Below are positions 43,990-52,324 of a DNA stretch of 64,000 nucleotides, in pieces (the stretch's first letter is position 1; each line of letters starts with the position of its first letter). The stretch is from Sulfitobacter sp. 20_GPM-1509m (GTDB lineage: Bacteria; Pseudomonadota; Alphaproteobacteria; Rhodobacterales; Rhodobacteraceae): the NCBI RefSeq assembly GCF_000620505.1, contig NZ_JIBC01000008.1:62001-126000 (forward strand). Direction: 5' to 3'. The translations under genes and the position numbers were made by a program. The notes beneath the pieces were generated by a model. The model had not been told where the DNA came from and searched no databases. It was given only the letters and a program-made list of their open reading frames with translations.

Positions 43990-44775
43990 TCAGCTGCCGT
44001 AAACGTCGAGGCCAAACCACTTCTGCGAGATTTCCTGATAGGTGCCATTTTCGCGCAATGCCTTGATCGCCTCGGAAAAGGCGTCAGCAATGGCCTGATC
44101 ATCCTGCCGCACCGCAACGCCCGCGCCATAGCCGAAATATTCGGGGTTGGTGAATTCCGGCCCGCGCAGCTCGAAACCCGCACCCTCCGGCGTGCCAAGG
44201 AAGCCGTCCTGCAAGGCAACGACGTCGCCCAGAACCGCATCCACACGGCCCGAGGCAAGATCAAGATAGGCCTCGTCCATCGTGCCGTACAGCCGCACTT
44301 CGACTTCGGGCATTTCAGCGGTCAGGTAGCGTTCAAAGCTGGTTGCACGCTGGGTGCCGACGACGGTCCCGGACAGGCCGGCAGCCGAAATTTCCAGGGT
44401 GCTGTCTGTCGGCACCACGAAACGCGAGGGCACGTTGTAATACTTGTCCGAGAACGCAATGACCTTGCGGCGTTCATCGGTGATGTAGAGCGACGCGATG
44501 ATCGCATCGTATTTCTTGGCCTGCAGGCCGGGGATGATGCCATCCCAGTCCTGGGTGACCCATGTGCATTCAACCTTGATATGGGCGCACATGGCGTTGC
44601 CGAGATCAATCTCGAACCCGGCGACATTGCCGTCGGATTCCGTAAAGTTGAACGGGGGATAAGCCCCTTCCGTGCCGATCACCAGCGTGTCGGGCAGGTC
44701 CTGTGCGGCAGCGGAAAATGCAAATGTCAAAGCGGCAATGGCACCTGACAGCGCCGCAGCAAATGAAGTCTTCAT
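43990..44775 (-). CDS. Polar amino-acid-type periplasmic binding protein
   Basis: The 261-residue protein has a signal peptide (1-24, ending SAAAQ) and the family 3 binding fold: LVIGTEGAYPPFNFTESDG, DGIIPGLQAKKYDAIIASLYIT and GRVDAVLGDVVALQ. ATG 44775 follows GGGAG. It likely binds an amino acid, opine or gamma-glutamyl compound for the adjacent permeases. Confidence 0.92.
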   Translation of the reverse strand: MKTSFAAALSGAIAALTFAFSAAAQDLPDTLVIGTEGAYPPFNFTESDGNVAGFEIDLGNAMCAHIKVECTWVTQDWDGIIPGLQAKKYDAIIASLYITDERRKVIAFSDKYYNVPSRFVVPTDSTLEISAAGLSGTVVGTQRATSFERYLTAEMPEVEVRLYGTMDEAYLDLASGRVDAVLGDVVALQDGFLGTPEGAGFELRGPEFTNPEYFGYGAGVAVRQDDQAIADAFSEAIKALRENGTYQEISQKWFGLDVYGS

Positions 44776-44836
44776 AGTGTTACTCCCTGTTTTGAGTGCG
44801 CTTGTAGGTCGCGCTTGGGGAAACTTGGATGCAAAA

Positions 44837-44846
44837 TAGTATACAA
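44837..44846 (-). promoter_or_regulatory. TTGTATACTA, candidate FCD-GntR operator
   Basis: This matches the TTGTATACAA-type dyad known for several FCD-branch GntR regulators, with one deviation. It overlaps the predicted -10 box of the amino-acid operon that encodes the GntR at 41764-42513, consistent with autoregulated repression. Confidence 0.45.
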
Positions 44847-44866
44847 TCAAGAATATTATCTATCAG
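44838..44866 (-). promoter_or_regulatory. Predicted promoter of the amino-acid transporter operon
   Basis: On the minus strand, CTGATA (44861-44866) and TATACT (44838-44843) are separated by 17 bases. The -10 matches consensus at 5 of 6 positions and is embedded in the candidate GntR site. Confidence 0.45.
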
Positions 44867-45139
44867 ATGCCAAGTTTCCCGGTTTTCGACAGGCGTGGCA
44901 GTTGGTTTTGCTGCATTTATGATCAGGGATTTAAGAGTGCGTTTCACACCGTGACGAAGACCTGATCCACATGGTGATCCCTGGTCTTTGCGCCGTTGAC
45001 CTGTGAGATGTCCCCGTTTGCGTGAACGAGGAATTTGTACCGCAAAAGCCATTGCGGTCGTGCGAGGGCAGCCTGCCAACGCACCCTTTTCCGGTGACGC
45101 ATATATGAAAGGGCGCGCGTTTCCGCGACTGCCCTGATT

Positions 45140-46807
45140 TTAGCGCCCGCGTTTGTCGGGCGCTTTGCGGCCCACATATTTGCTTGCGGTTCCATCCGCT
45201 GCTTCGGTCGCATCCGCAACGCCGATCAGCACGCCCGTGCGCGGGCCAGAGGTGCGGTATTCGACGAACGTGGCATTCGACAGGGTCGTGCGGGCCGCCG
45301 GGCGGCGGGCCCATGTGTTCAGCTTGTCGTACATGGCTGCGATGGTCTCCGCGTGGTCGGCGCTGTTGCCCAGATCGGTCAGCTCGTTCGGGTCGGCCTG
45401 CAGGTCGAACAGCATCGGGCGGTGGCCGCTTTCAAAGTGGATCATCTTCCAGTGATGGTCCGCGACCATGAACATGCGCGACTGGTCGGGGTGCAGCCCC
45501 AGCCGTCCGGCCAGCGGTATGGCGGAATAATCGTATTCGCAGATGCTGTAATCGCGGGCCGGGGCCGCGCCGCCGCGCAGCAGGGGCAAGAGCGAATGCC
45601 CCTCGAGGATGTGATCCAGCGCCGATGCATCACCCCCCGCCACGTCGACAAAGGTGGGGGCCAGATCGATACATTCCACCAGCGAGTCCGAGGTGGTGCC
45701 CCGGGTCGCGTCGGCCGCGTCAGACGGGTCATAGATGATCATCGGCACCTTGACCGAGGCATCGTGAAAGAACGTCTTTTCCCCCAGCCAGTGATCGCCC
45801 AGAAAATCCCCGTGATCCGAGGTGATGACAATCATCGTGTCCTCCATGCGGCCCGTCTTTTCCAGCCAGTCGAACAGCACGCCCATCTGGTCGTCGCATT
45901 GCTTGATCAGGCCCATGTAGGCGGTCAGCACCTTGTCGCGGATGTCGTCGCGCGCAAAGGCGCGGCCCACGGGGGCGTTCTGGAAGCCCTTGAACACGGG
46001 GTGGTCCGTCTCGCGCTCGGCATCGCTGCGCACAGGCGGCAGGAAGTGTTCGGGGCTGTACATGCCCGCGTAAGGGTCAGGCACGATATAGGGCCAGTGC
46101 GGTTTGATGTAGCTCAGGTGACAGCACCACGGCTGGTCGCCCTGCGCCTTGATGAATTCGATGCCGCGGCGCGTCAGATAGGGCGTTTCGCTGTCTTCCT
46201 CGCGGATGTTGGCGGGGCTGTCCGAATTTTCCAGAAACCAGCCAGACAGGACGTTGCCATCGTCGTCGATGCCGGAATTGGCATAGTCGTGCCAGGGATT
46301 GTCGCTGTCATAGCCCTTGTCGCGCAGGTAATCGTTGTATTTCAACGCGCCACCTGGATCGTAAAACCCGTCCGGCCCTTCGGGGCGCATGCCGTCGTCG
46401 CGCTCCCAGATGTCAAAGCCGCACTCCGCGACCCGCGCGCCGATCACGCTGTCCGGCGCCAGCCCCAGCCGCCGCATCCCGTCGGCGTCGGCGGCCATGT
46501 GTGTCTTGCCCACCAGCCAGCAGCCCATTCCCAGATCGCGCAGATGGTCGCCCATCGTGCGCTCGCCCACCTTCAGCGGCACGTTGTTCCACGAGGCACC
46601 GTGGCTGTGCACATACCGCCCCGTATAGGTCGACATCCGCGAGGGACCGCAGAGCGGCGATTGAATGCGGGCATTGTCAAACCGCACCCCGCGCGCGGCG
46701 ATCCGGTCGATGTTGGGGGTCTTCAGATGCGGGTGGCCATAGCAGCCCAGGTAATCCCAGCGCAGTTGGTCGAACATGATGAACAGGATGTTCTTTGGAT
46801 TGGCCAT
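45140..46807 (-). CDS. Sulfatase/phosphonate monoester hydrolase-like enzyme
   Basis: The 555-residue alkaline-phosphatase-fold hydrolase has the formylglycine motif with C53 (PLCGPSR) and metal ligands near D13 (MFDQLRWDYLGCYG) and in TSDHGDFLGDHW. The DQ pair in place of the DD of classic sulfatases resembles phosphonate monoester hydrolases. Activity needs conversion of C53 by a formylglycine-generating enzyme, which is not encoded nearby. There is no signal peptide, so it is likely cytoplasmic. It ends an operon with a TRAP transporter and an amidase. Confidence 0.9.
   Translation of the reverse strand: MANPKNILFIMFDQLRWDYLGCYGHPHLKTPNIDRIAARGVRFDNARIQSPLCGPSRMSTYTGRYVHSHGASWNNVPLKVGERTMGDHLRDLGMGCWLVGKTHMAADADGMRRLGLAPDSVIGARVAECGFDIWERDDGMRPEGPDGFYDPGGALKYNDYLRDKGYDSDNPWHDYANSGIDDDGNVLSGWFLENSDSPANIREEDSETPYLTRRGIEFIKAQGDQPWCCHLSYIKPHWPYIVPDPYAGMYSPEHFLPPVRSDAERETDHPVFKGFQNAPVGRAFARDDIRDKVLTAYMGLIKQCDDQMGVLFDWLEKTGRMEDTMIVITSDHGDFLGDHWLGEKTFFHDASVKVPMIIYDPSDAADATRGTTSDSLVECIDLAPTFVDVAGGDASALDHILEGHSLLPLLRGGAAPARDYSICEYDYSAIPLAGRLGLHPDQSRMFMVADHHWKMIHFESGHRPMLFDLQADPNELTDLGNSADHAETIAAMYDKLNTWARRPAARTTLSNATFVEYRTSGPRTGVLIGVADATEAADGTASKYVGRKAPDKRGR
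45142..45164. other. Hairpin at the 3' end of the sulfatase gene
   Basis: Perfect 8-base arms (AGCGCCCG and its complement) flank 7 bases and overlap the last codons and the stop. It lacks a T-run on the sulfatase strand, so it is at best a factor-dependent terminator or an mRNA-end stabiliser. Confidence 0.35.
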
Positions 46808-46870
46808 CGGGTTGGTCCTCTTAATATGCGCGCCGCGCGGGTTGAGATACAGGGTTGCAGTTCATCGCCA

Positions 46871-48229
46871 CTAGCGTCCCATGAGCGACGGCACCAAAAG
46901 GGCAATCGACGGGAAGGAAAGCACCAGCCCGAGCAGCACCAGCATGGCCACGACGAAAGGCATCACGCCGCGGAAGATGGTCCAGACGCTGATGTCCGTG
47001 GTCGCGGCCTTGACGACAAAGACGTTGATCCCGACCGGTGGCGTAATAAGCCCCAGTTCGATCGCAATAACCGCGACGACGCCGAACCAGACCATGTCGA
47101 CGCCCATCGGCTTGAGGATCGCGGCCACCACGGGCACGGTCAGTGTCAGCATCGCGATGCTGTCGAACACGCACCCCATAGCCAGGTAGGCCACGACGAT
47201 GCACAAAACGACCTGGAAGGGGCTGAGGTCATAAAAGGCCAGAATATCCGTCATCGCGGTCGTGAACCCGGCGATATTGATAAAATTCGAGAAGATCAGC
47301 GCGCCGATGGCCACGACAAAGATCATGCCCGTGGTGATGCCCGTCTCGATCAGGCTCTCCCACAGACCGCGCCATGTCAGACGCCTGCGCAAAAAGGCAA
47401 AGAGCGCGGCAAAGACAACGCCGATCCCGGCGGCTTCGGTGGCGGTGAAGATGCCCATGTAGATGCCGCCGATGATCACCACAAAGATCACCACGATGCC
47501 CCAGACCTTGACCAGCAACCGAAACCGCTCGGCCATCGGGACGCGATCGGCGCTTGGGCCGGCGGTTGGGTCAAGCATCGTGGTCATGCCGATGGTGAAG
47601 AAAAACATCACTGTCAGCAGCAGGCCGGGCAGGATACCCGCCATGAAGAGATCGGCAATGTCCGTCTCTGCCAGGATACCGTAAAGCACCATCGGAACCG
47701 ACGGCGGGATCAGGATGCCCAAGGTGCCGCCCGCGGCGATCGACCCGGTGGACAGGGAATCCCGATAGCCAAAGCGGCGCATCGACGGCATCGCAACCTT
47801 CGAGATCGTTGCAGCCGTGGCAATGGACGAGCCACAGACAGCCGCAAACCCCGCGCAGGCCGCCACGGTGCCCATCGCCATCCCGCCCCGCCGATGGCCG
47901 AGGAAAGCGTTCGCCGCGACGTACAGATCCTCGCTGAGCTGGCTGCGGTGAATAAAGGCACCCATCAGAACGAAGAGCGGGATCACCGTCATGCCATAGT
48001 TGGTCGAGACATCGAACATCTGCTGTCCCGCCATGGAAAAGGCGGCGTTGAGGGCCCGGGTGTTGACCTCCAGCCCGCCGTCACCCCACCAGATCAGCGC
48101 CTGACCCACCATATCGGCACGGGCGATGGCAAACCCAAGCACGCCCACCAGTATCAGCGCAAACCCCAGTGGAATGCCGGCAAAGGCCGCGACCAGAAGC
48201 GCGACAAAACCAATCAATGACAGGATCAT
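46871..48229 (-). CDS. dctM: TRAP transporter large permease, DctM family
   Basis: The 452-residue protein has about 12 helices with the family block CAGFAAVCGSSIATAATISK and GTLGILIPPSVPMVLYGI. Its ATG overlaps the dctQ stop (ATGA). It forms the channel of the second TRAP system in the window and lies 63 bp upstream of the sulfatase gene. Confidence 0.93.
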   Translation of the reverse strand: MILSLIGFVALLVAAFAGIPLGFALILVGVLGFAIARADMVGQALIWWGDGGLEVNTRALNAAFSMAGQQMFDVSTNYGMTVIPLFVLMGAFIHRSQLSEDLYVAANAFLGHRRGGMAMGTVAACAGFAAVCGSSIATAATISKVAMPSMRRFGYRDSLSTGSIAAGGTLGILIPPSVPMVLYGILAETDIADLFMAGILPGLLLTVMFFFTIGMTTMLDPTAGPSADRVPMAERFRLLVKVWGIVVIFVVIIGGIYMGIFTATEAAGIGVVFAALFAFLRRRLTWRGLWESLIETGITTGMIFVVAIGALIFSNFINIAGFTTAMTDILAFYDLSPFQVVLCIVVAYLAMGCVFDSIAMLTLTVPVVAAILKPMGVDMVWFGVVAVIAIELGLITPPVGINVFVVKAATTDISVWTIFRGVMPFVVAMLVLLGLVLSFPSIALLVPSLMGR

Positions 48230-48735
48230 TCGAGCGTCTCCTCAGGATGTGTAACGGGTGGCGGCTTGCCCCCTATCGCCTGCACCACCAGCACGGCTGA
48301 GACAGCAGTAGCCAGCCAGGCAAGACCCGTCATTGCATAGGCCACGGGTGCCAGCGGGAGGCCAAGTGACCCTGACAGGGCAGAGCCACGCGACAGGTGA
48401 CTGGCCTGCACACCCATCCGCCAGGCCAAAAAGGCCAACATCAGGGTGATGATGCACAACATGATCACACGTTGAACCACCTTGGCGCGGTCGCTCAAAC
48501 GGTCGGTCAAAAGCGAGATCGTAAGGTGACCTTCCGCCCGCGTGGTCAGGGGCAATGCCGCAAAAACCGATAGAGCCATCAGATACTGAACGATCTCATA
48601 GCCGCCCGGCAGCGGGGCGCTGAAGAAATAGCGCCCCACGACGTCGATTGCAGTGATCAGCGCCATCGCCAGGAGAAAGGTCGCCATGATCGCTTCCAGT
48701 ATCCGCTCTAGCCAGGTCCATGCGGTTGTGAACAT
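48226..48735 (-). CDS. dctQ: TRAP transporter small permease, DctQ family
   Basis: The 169-residue protein has four helices and the conserved segment TAIDVVGRYFFSAPLPGGYE typical of DctQ. ATG 48735 follows GGGAG. It bridges the binding protein and DctM. Confidence 0.9.
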   Translation of the reverse strand: MFTTAWTWLERILEAIMATFLLAMALITAIDVVGRYFFSAPLPGGYEIVQYLMALSVFAALPLTTRAEGHLTISLLTDRLSDRAKVVQRVIMLCIITLMLAFLAWRMGVQASHLSRGSALSGSLGLPLAPVAYAMTGLAWLATAVSAVLVVQAIGGKPPPVTHPEETLE

Positions 48736-48749
48736 TGCCCCCGCTCCCT

Positions 48750-49772
48750 CTAGTTGCCAGCGGCGACGAGGGCGACCTGCTCGCGGTAGTACGCAAGCGC
48801 CGCGGCACCATCGATCCCGGCGTCATCCGCCAAGTCGGTCCAGTTCTGGTAGATCGGCGCCCAGGCATCGGTCAACGCCTTGACCATCTCGTCCGAGGCC
48901 TTGTGAACCTTGCCACCGGCGGCAACGAAAGCCGCGCGGTACTCTTCGCTCTCAGCCTGCGAGGTGATCATGCGACGGGCAAGCGCCTCGCCCGACAGGC
49001 CACGAATGATCTCCTGATCTTCCGGCGAGATGGTGTCCCAGATGTCGCTGCTGACGTAGAATGCAAAGGCCGAGGAATACAGCCCATTGGGCAATTCGGT
49101 GGCGGTCTTGGTGAATTGCGTGACGTTGAAGGCGTCCACGCCGGCATAATCAATGCAGCAATAAGCATCGACCACACCACCGGAAATCACCTCGTACATA
49201 CGCACCGCAGGGCCCGGCGAAACCACAGCACCCAGGGCTGCCAGAGACCGCGACGCCAAGCCGGGCAGCGCCCAGAATTTTGCCCCCTGGAAGTCCGAGA
49301 TATCATCGAACACTGTGTCGTTCATCGAGTAAAAGCTGCCCGGCTCCAGGGTCAAAAGGCCCAGCAACTCGACGCCCTCCAACAAATCGCCCGCCGACAG
49401 ATGTTCTTCATAGGTCCGCCAATAGGCGACTGAACCGGCCACCGCGCTGGCGTTCACCGAGGGCAGCAAGGAGATCTGCAAGAGTGGGTTCGAGCCTTCA
49501 AGGAAACCGGTCATGATAAACCCGCCGTCCGCGATGCCCTGTTGCACCATGGTCAGCAGCTCGGGGGGCGGCGCGAGCGAGGCGTCCGGGATCTGGAACG
49601 TCACCCGACCTTCGGTCTCGGTTTCAATGTCGTTGATCCAGGGCTGAATGATGTCGGTATACAGACCATTGGTCGGCCCGAGGAAATTGTTGAACAAAAT
49701 CGTTGTATCAGCCTGAGCCGCGAACGGGCTCGCCAGCATCGCTGCCGTTAACAATGTGGTAAACTTCTTCAT
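48750..49772 (-). CDS. dctP: TRAP transporter solute-binding protein, DctP family
   Basis: The 340-residue periplasmic protein has a signal peptide (1-21, ending FAAQA) and DctP features: GRVTFQIPDASLAPPPELLT and DDISDFQGAKFWALPGLASR. The usual arginine-containing RVP/RIP strand is replaced by FWALPG, so the carboxylate-binding arginine is not in its normal place. The ligand may not be a simple carboxylate. Its gene lies 72 bp after the amidase gene. Confidence 0.9.
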   Translation of the reverse strand: MKKFTTLLTAAMLASPFAAQADTTILFNNFLGPTNGLYTDIIQPWINDIETETEGRVTFQIPDASLAPPPELLTMVQQGIADGGFIMTGFLEGSNPLLQISLLPSVNASAVAGSVAYWRTYEEHLSAGDLLEGVELLGLLTLEPGSFYSMNDTVFDDISDFQGAKFWALPGLASRSLAALGAVVSPGPAVRMYEVISGGVVDAYCCIDYAGVDAFNVTQFTKTATELPNGLYSSAFAFYVSSDIWDTISPEDQEIIRGLSGEALARRMITSQAESEEYRAAFVAAGGKVHKASDEMVKALTDAWAPIYQNWTDLADDAGIDGAAALAYYREQVALVAAGN

Positions 49773-49844
49773 CTCGTTTTCCTTTCAGTATGTCGTGCGC
49801 CAACGCGCGTTCAGGGGTGAAGTGAAAACAGGGCATCGCCACGA

Positions 49845-51302
49845 TCAGGCGAAACCTGGTGGCGGAACGAAACCGCCGAAAATCTCGTCGCACAACGCGG
49901 TGAACCCTATTGTCGTGCGGTCTGCGAATTCCGCGCTGATGGCCTGAATGCCCGCAGGCATGCCGCGCACCGGATCCGGCAGCGGGCGCACGGTCGAGGG
50001 CAGGTGCCCCAGCGTGGCAACGCCCGGCCAATAGAGGTTTTCCATATAGGGCCGCGTCTCGCCGCCAACGTCGAGCACACGTGACATCTGGGGCACCGGG
50101 CCGTGCCCGTCCTCGGTCTGATGCGGGAAGGCGACGGTCATGCTGACCGGGCAAAGCAGGATGTCGAAATCCGCAAACCAGGCGCGCCATGCCGCGCGCA
50201 ACTTCGCCTGCCGTTCGACCAGACCGGCGAAGTCGGCCAGACTGGACCGGGTCGCCCGTGCCACCTGATCGGGCAGGCTGCCATCCGGGTGGCCTGCGGC
50301 AGCAGCGGCATAGGCTTCAAGCTCGGCCTGCGGCACGCCCGATCCGATCGTCGCAAAGAGCAGCGCGATATAAAGGTCGTCGTTGCCGATCAGCGGTTCG
50401 GGCATCGCATCGAGGCGGGTGACCCGCGCGCCCTGCCCCGCCAATGTATCGGCGTATTCGGCGATCGCGGCGGCATAGGCCGGATCGACCGGATTGCCGC
50501 CGGTCCACACGGCGACACGATAGTCGGACAGCGCTTCGTGTCGTGGTTTCGGCAGGTTCAGGACCCAGCCACTGTCACGCTCAGTGCCTGCAAGCAGATC
50601 AAGCCCCAGCTCAAGGTCAGCAGCGGACCGACCCATCGGACCGCTGACCGAAAGCGGAGATGTCGCCAACGCGCCTGAAGGCGGCACCTGGCCGCGCGAG
50701 GGAATGATGTCGTAGGTGGGTTTGTGCCCCCAGACCCGGCAGAAATGCGCGGGGATGCGGATCGAACCACCAATGTCGCTGCCCAGCTCCAGCGCGGTGA
50801 ACCCCGCAGCCAGCGCCGCAGCCGCACCGCCCGAGGATCCGCCAACCGTGCGGGATGTGTCCCACGGGTTGCGGCAGACCCCGTGCAGCGGGTTATAGCT
50901 CTGGTGATCAGAGGCGGCGACCGGCACGTTTGTCTTGCCCCAGATCACAGCACCAGCAGCACGCAGACGCGCGACCGCCGGGGCGTCGTCGGTCGACACG
51001 TAATCCTTCAGCTCCGGTATGCCTGCCGTCGTGTGGAACCCTTCGATCTCATAGGTTTCCTTGATGGTCATCGGCAGTCCGGCCAGCGGGCTGGACGCGT
51101 CAGAGGCATCCGCCGCCTTTGCCGCCTGACGCGCGGCATCGGCCCGGACCTCGACGACCGAATTCACGTCGCCATCAAGCCGGGCGCGGCGGTCCAGACA
51201 CTGTTCAAGCAGTTCGAGCGCGCCGATTTTGCGGGCCTTCAATGCCGCGACGGTCTCGACGGCGGTCCACTGATGTGGGGCTTTTTGTAGGAATGCGGTC
51301 AT
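49845..51302 (-). CDS. Amidase (amidase signature family)
   Basis: The 485-residue enzyme has the catalytic triad K81 (PMTIKE), S156 (GGSSGGAA) and S180 (GSDIGGSIR). It is distinct from the amidase at 24023-25402. Its ATG overlaps the stop of a 29-codon upstream ORF (ATGA), so its translation is probably coupled to that ORF. It heads the TRAP and sulfatase operon and would hydrolyse an amide bond in, or derived from, the imported compound. Confidence 0.92.
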   Translation of the reverse strand: MTAFLQKAPHQWTAVETVAALKARKIGALELLEQCLDRRARLDGDVNSVVEVRADAARQAAKAADASDASSPLAGLPMTIKETYEIEGFHTTAGIPELKDYVSTDDAPAVARLRAAGAVIWGKTNVPVAASDHQSYNPLHGVCRNPWDTSRTVGGSSGGAAAALAAGFTALELGSDIGGSIRIPAHFCRVWGHKPTYDIIPSRGQVPPSGALATSPLSVSGPMGRSAADLELGLDLLAGTERDSGWVLNLPKPRHEALSDYRVAVWTGGNPVDPAYAAAIAEYADTLAGQGARVTRLDAMPEPLIGNDDLYIALLFATIGSGVPQAELEAYAAAAAGHPDGSLPDQVARATRSSLADFAGLVERQAKLRAAWRAWFADFDILLCPVSMTVAFPHQTEDGHGPVPQMSRVLDVGGETRPYMENLYWPGVATLGHLPSTVRPLPDPVRGMPAGIQAISAEFADRTTIGFTALCDEIFGGFVPPPGFA

Positions 51303-51388
51303 GGATGGGCCTTGCCTGTGAACGATTGAATGGATCCGGGAAGGGCACGCCAGAGCGGTATTCCGGCGTTCTTCAATTTCGACATCAT
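51299..51388 (-). CDS. Small 29-codon ORF coupled to the amidase gene
   Basis: This ORF has an excellent ribosome site (GGGAGGG at 51396-51402, 7 bases before ATG 51388) and ends with TGA overlapping the amidase ATG. The peptide is basic with a short N-terminal stretch MMSKLKNAGIPLW. The amidase itself has only a weak ribosome site. It looks like a leader peptide or translation-coupling ORF. A real small protein cannot be excluded. I know of no family match. Confidence 0.55.
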   Translation of the reverse strand: MMSKLKNAGIPLWRALPGSIQSFTGKAHP

Positions 51389-51414
51389 GCTCAAACCCTC
51401 CCGTTTTGCGAAAA

Positions 51415-51431
51415 TGTCACCAGTGGTGATA
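51415..51431. promoter_or_regulatory. TetR operator candidate 1: TGTCACCAGTGGTGATA
   Basis: The core TCACCA-G-TGGTGA is a perfect palindrome with 6-base arms. It overlaps the -10 box of the amidase-operon promoter and lies in the divergent region with the TetR gene (51563). A near-identical site lies at 54061-54077. Confidence 0.75.
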
Positions 51432-51459
51432 TTAGGAGTAAGCGATTCGTTTTTGTCAA
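51429..51459 (-). promoter_or_regulatory. Predicted promoter of the amidase-TRAP-sulfatase operon
   Basis: On the minus strand, TTGACA (51454-51459) and TAATAT (51429-51434) are separated by 19 bases. The spacing is long, but the amidohydrolase promoter at 54075-54105 has exactly the same layout. Confidence 0.6.
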
Positions 51460-51562
51460 GCTTCATCGCTTGACCTGACGCATTGTGGGTCAGCAACGGT
51501 TGTCGAGCGGGACCGCCGCATGCTAAAAAAGCAGCGCCTCTGATGTCGGGAAAAAAGCAACC

Positions 51563-52267
51563 ATGAACAAGCAAGCAGCGCCCAAGGCAGCGCGCAAAAA
51601 GTCATATCATCACAAAGACTTACGCAATGCGTTGCTGGAGACTGCCCTGACCCTTATCGATCAGCGCGACGGTCCCCATTTCTCTTTGCGTGAACTTGAG
51701 CGCGCACTTGGCGTCTCGCATGCGTCGGCCTATCGTCACTTTGCTGACAAGGCCGCCTTGCTGGATGCTTTGACGGCAGAGGGATTCGCCAGGCTGGCCG
51801 CCTGTCAGGATGAAGAACTGAAAAAGGCGGGGGACGATCCAATGGATCGCCTCGAGGCGCTTGGCGTCGCCTACATTCACTTTGCCCTGAACAACAAAGG
51901 CTTCTTCTCGTTGATGTTCACCGAGCGCGACGACGAGAACCTCGAACGCAGCAACAGGACCCATCACAACCAACAAGCCCTGACGACCTTGCTTGGCTGC
52001 ATCATCGCGTGTCAGGACGCCGGGATCGTCACCGCAGGCGATCCGAAACGCATCGCGGGCTATGTCATTCTCGCCACGCATGGCCTTGCAGTATACCGGA
52101 CACAAGGCCACCACCCCTTGGGCAGCGGCAACGACGATGCCTTTTTCCCTGACATTGACGCGGTGAACGAACTGACCATCGCGCCCCTGCTGATCAATCG
52201 CCCCAGCGCGGCAGAGTACTCTGCCCGCTGGTTCGCGCCCATTGATCCTGCGCGATCGGAAAGCTGA
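51563..52267 (+). CDS. TetR-family transcriptional regulator
   Basis: The 234-residue protein has a TetR helix-turn-helix (ALLETALTLIDQRDGPHFSL, then LERALGVSHASAYRHFADKA) and a C-terminal TetR_C-type domain (YIHFALNNKGFFSLMF). It is divergent from the amidase operon and convergent with the amidohydrolase gene. Two similar palindromes overlap the promoters of both of those units, so it is the likely shared repressor. Confidence 0.92.
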   Translation: MNKQAAPKAARKKSYHHKDLRNALLETALTLIDQRDGPHFSLRELERALGVSHASAYRHFADKAALLDALTAEGFARLAACQDEELKKAGDDPMDRLEALGVAYIHFALNNKGFFSLMFTERDDENLERSNRTHHNQQALTTLLGCIIACQDAGIVTAGDPKRIAGYVILATHGLAVYRTQGHHPLGSGNDDAFFPDIDAVNELTIAPLLINRPSAAEYSARWFAPIDPARSES

Positions 52268-52290
52268 TCATGGCAACGGTGCATGGCATC

Positions 52291-52314
52291 CGGGCGCCCC
52301 AAAAGGAGCGCCCG
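52291..52314. terminator. Hairpin between convergent TetR and amidohydrolase genes
   Basis: Arms CGGGCGC and GCGCCCG, extended by CC/GG after one mismatch, enclose an AAAA loop, 23 bp after the TetR stop. It is symmetrical and could serve both convergent genes. There is no clear T-run. Confidence 0.5.
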
Positions 52315-52324
52315 CCGCAAGGCC

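Larger units (their letters stand above)
44818..44880. repeat. 11-bp inverted repeat enclosing the promoter
   Basis: GGGAAACTTGG (44818-44828) and its exact complement CCAAGTTTCCC (44870-44880) flank 41 AT-rich bases that contain the promoter and GntR-like site. The role is unknown; it could be a second operator pair. Confidence 0.5.
44776..45139. other. 364-bp intergenic region between amino-acid operon and sulfatase gene end
   Basis: The left part holds the predicted amino-acid operon promoter, a GntR-like site and an 11-bp inverted repeat (44818-44880). The right part (about 44900-45139) has no gene or motif I can support. Confidence 0.55.

Noticed and set aside
45353-48220. 955-codon plus-strand open frame opposite the sulfatase and DctM genes
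   Set aside because: It is rich in His, Asp, Gln and Arg, spans the gap between two real genes and shows no motif.
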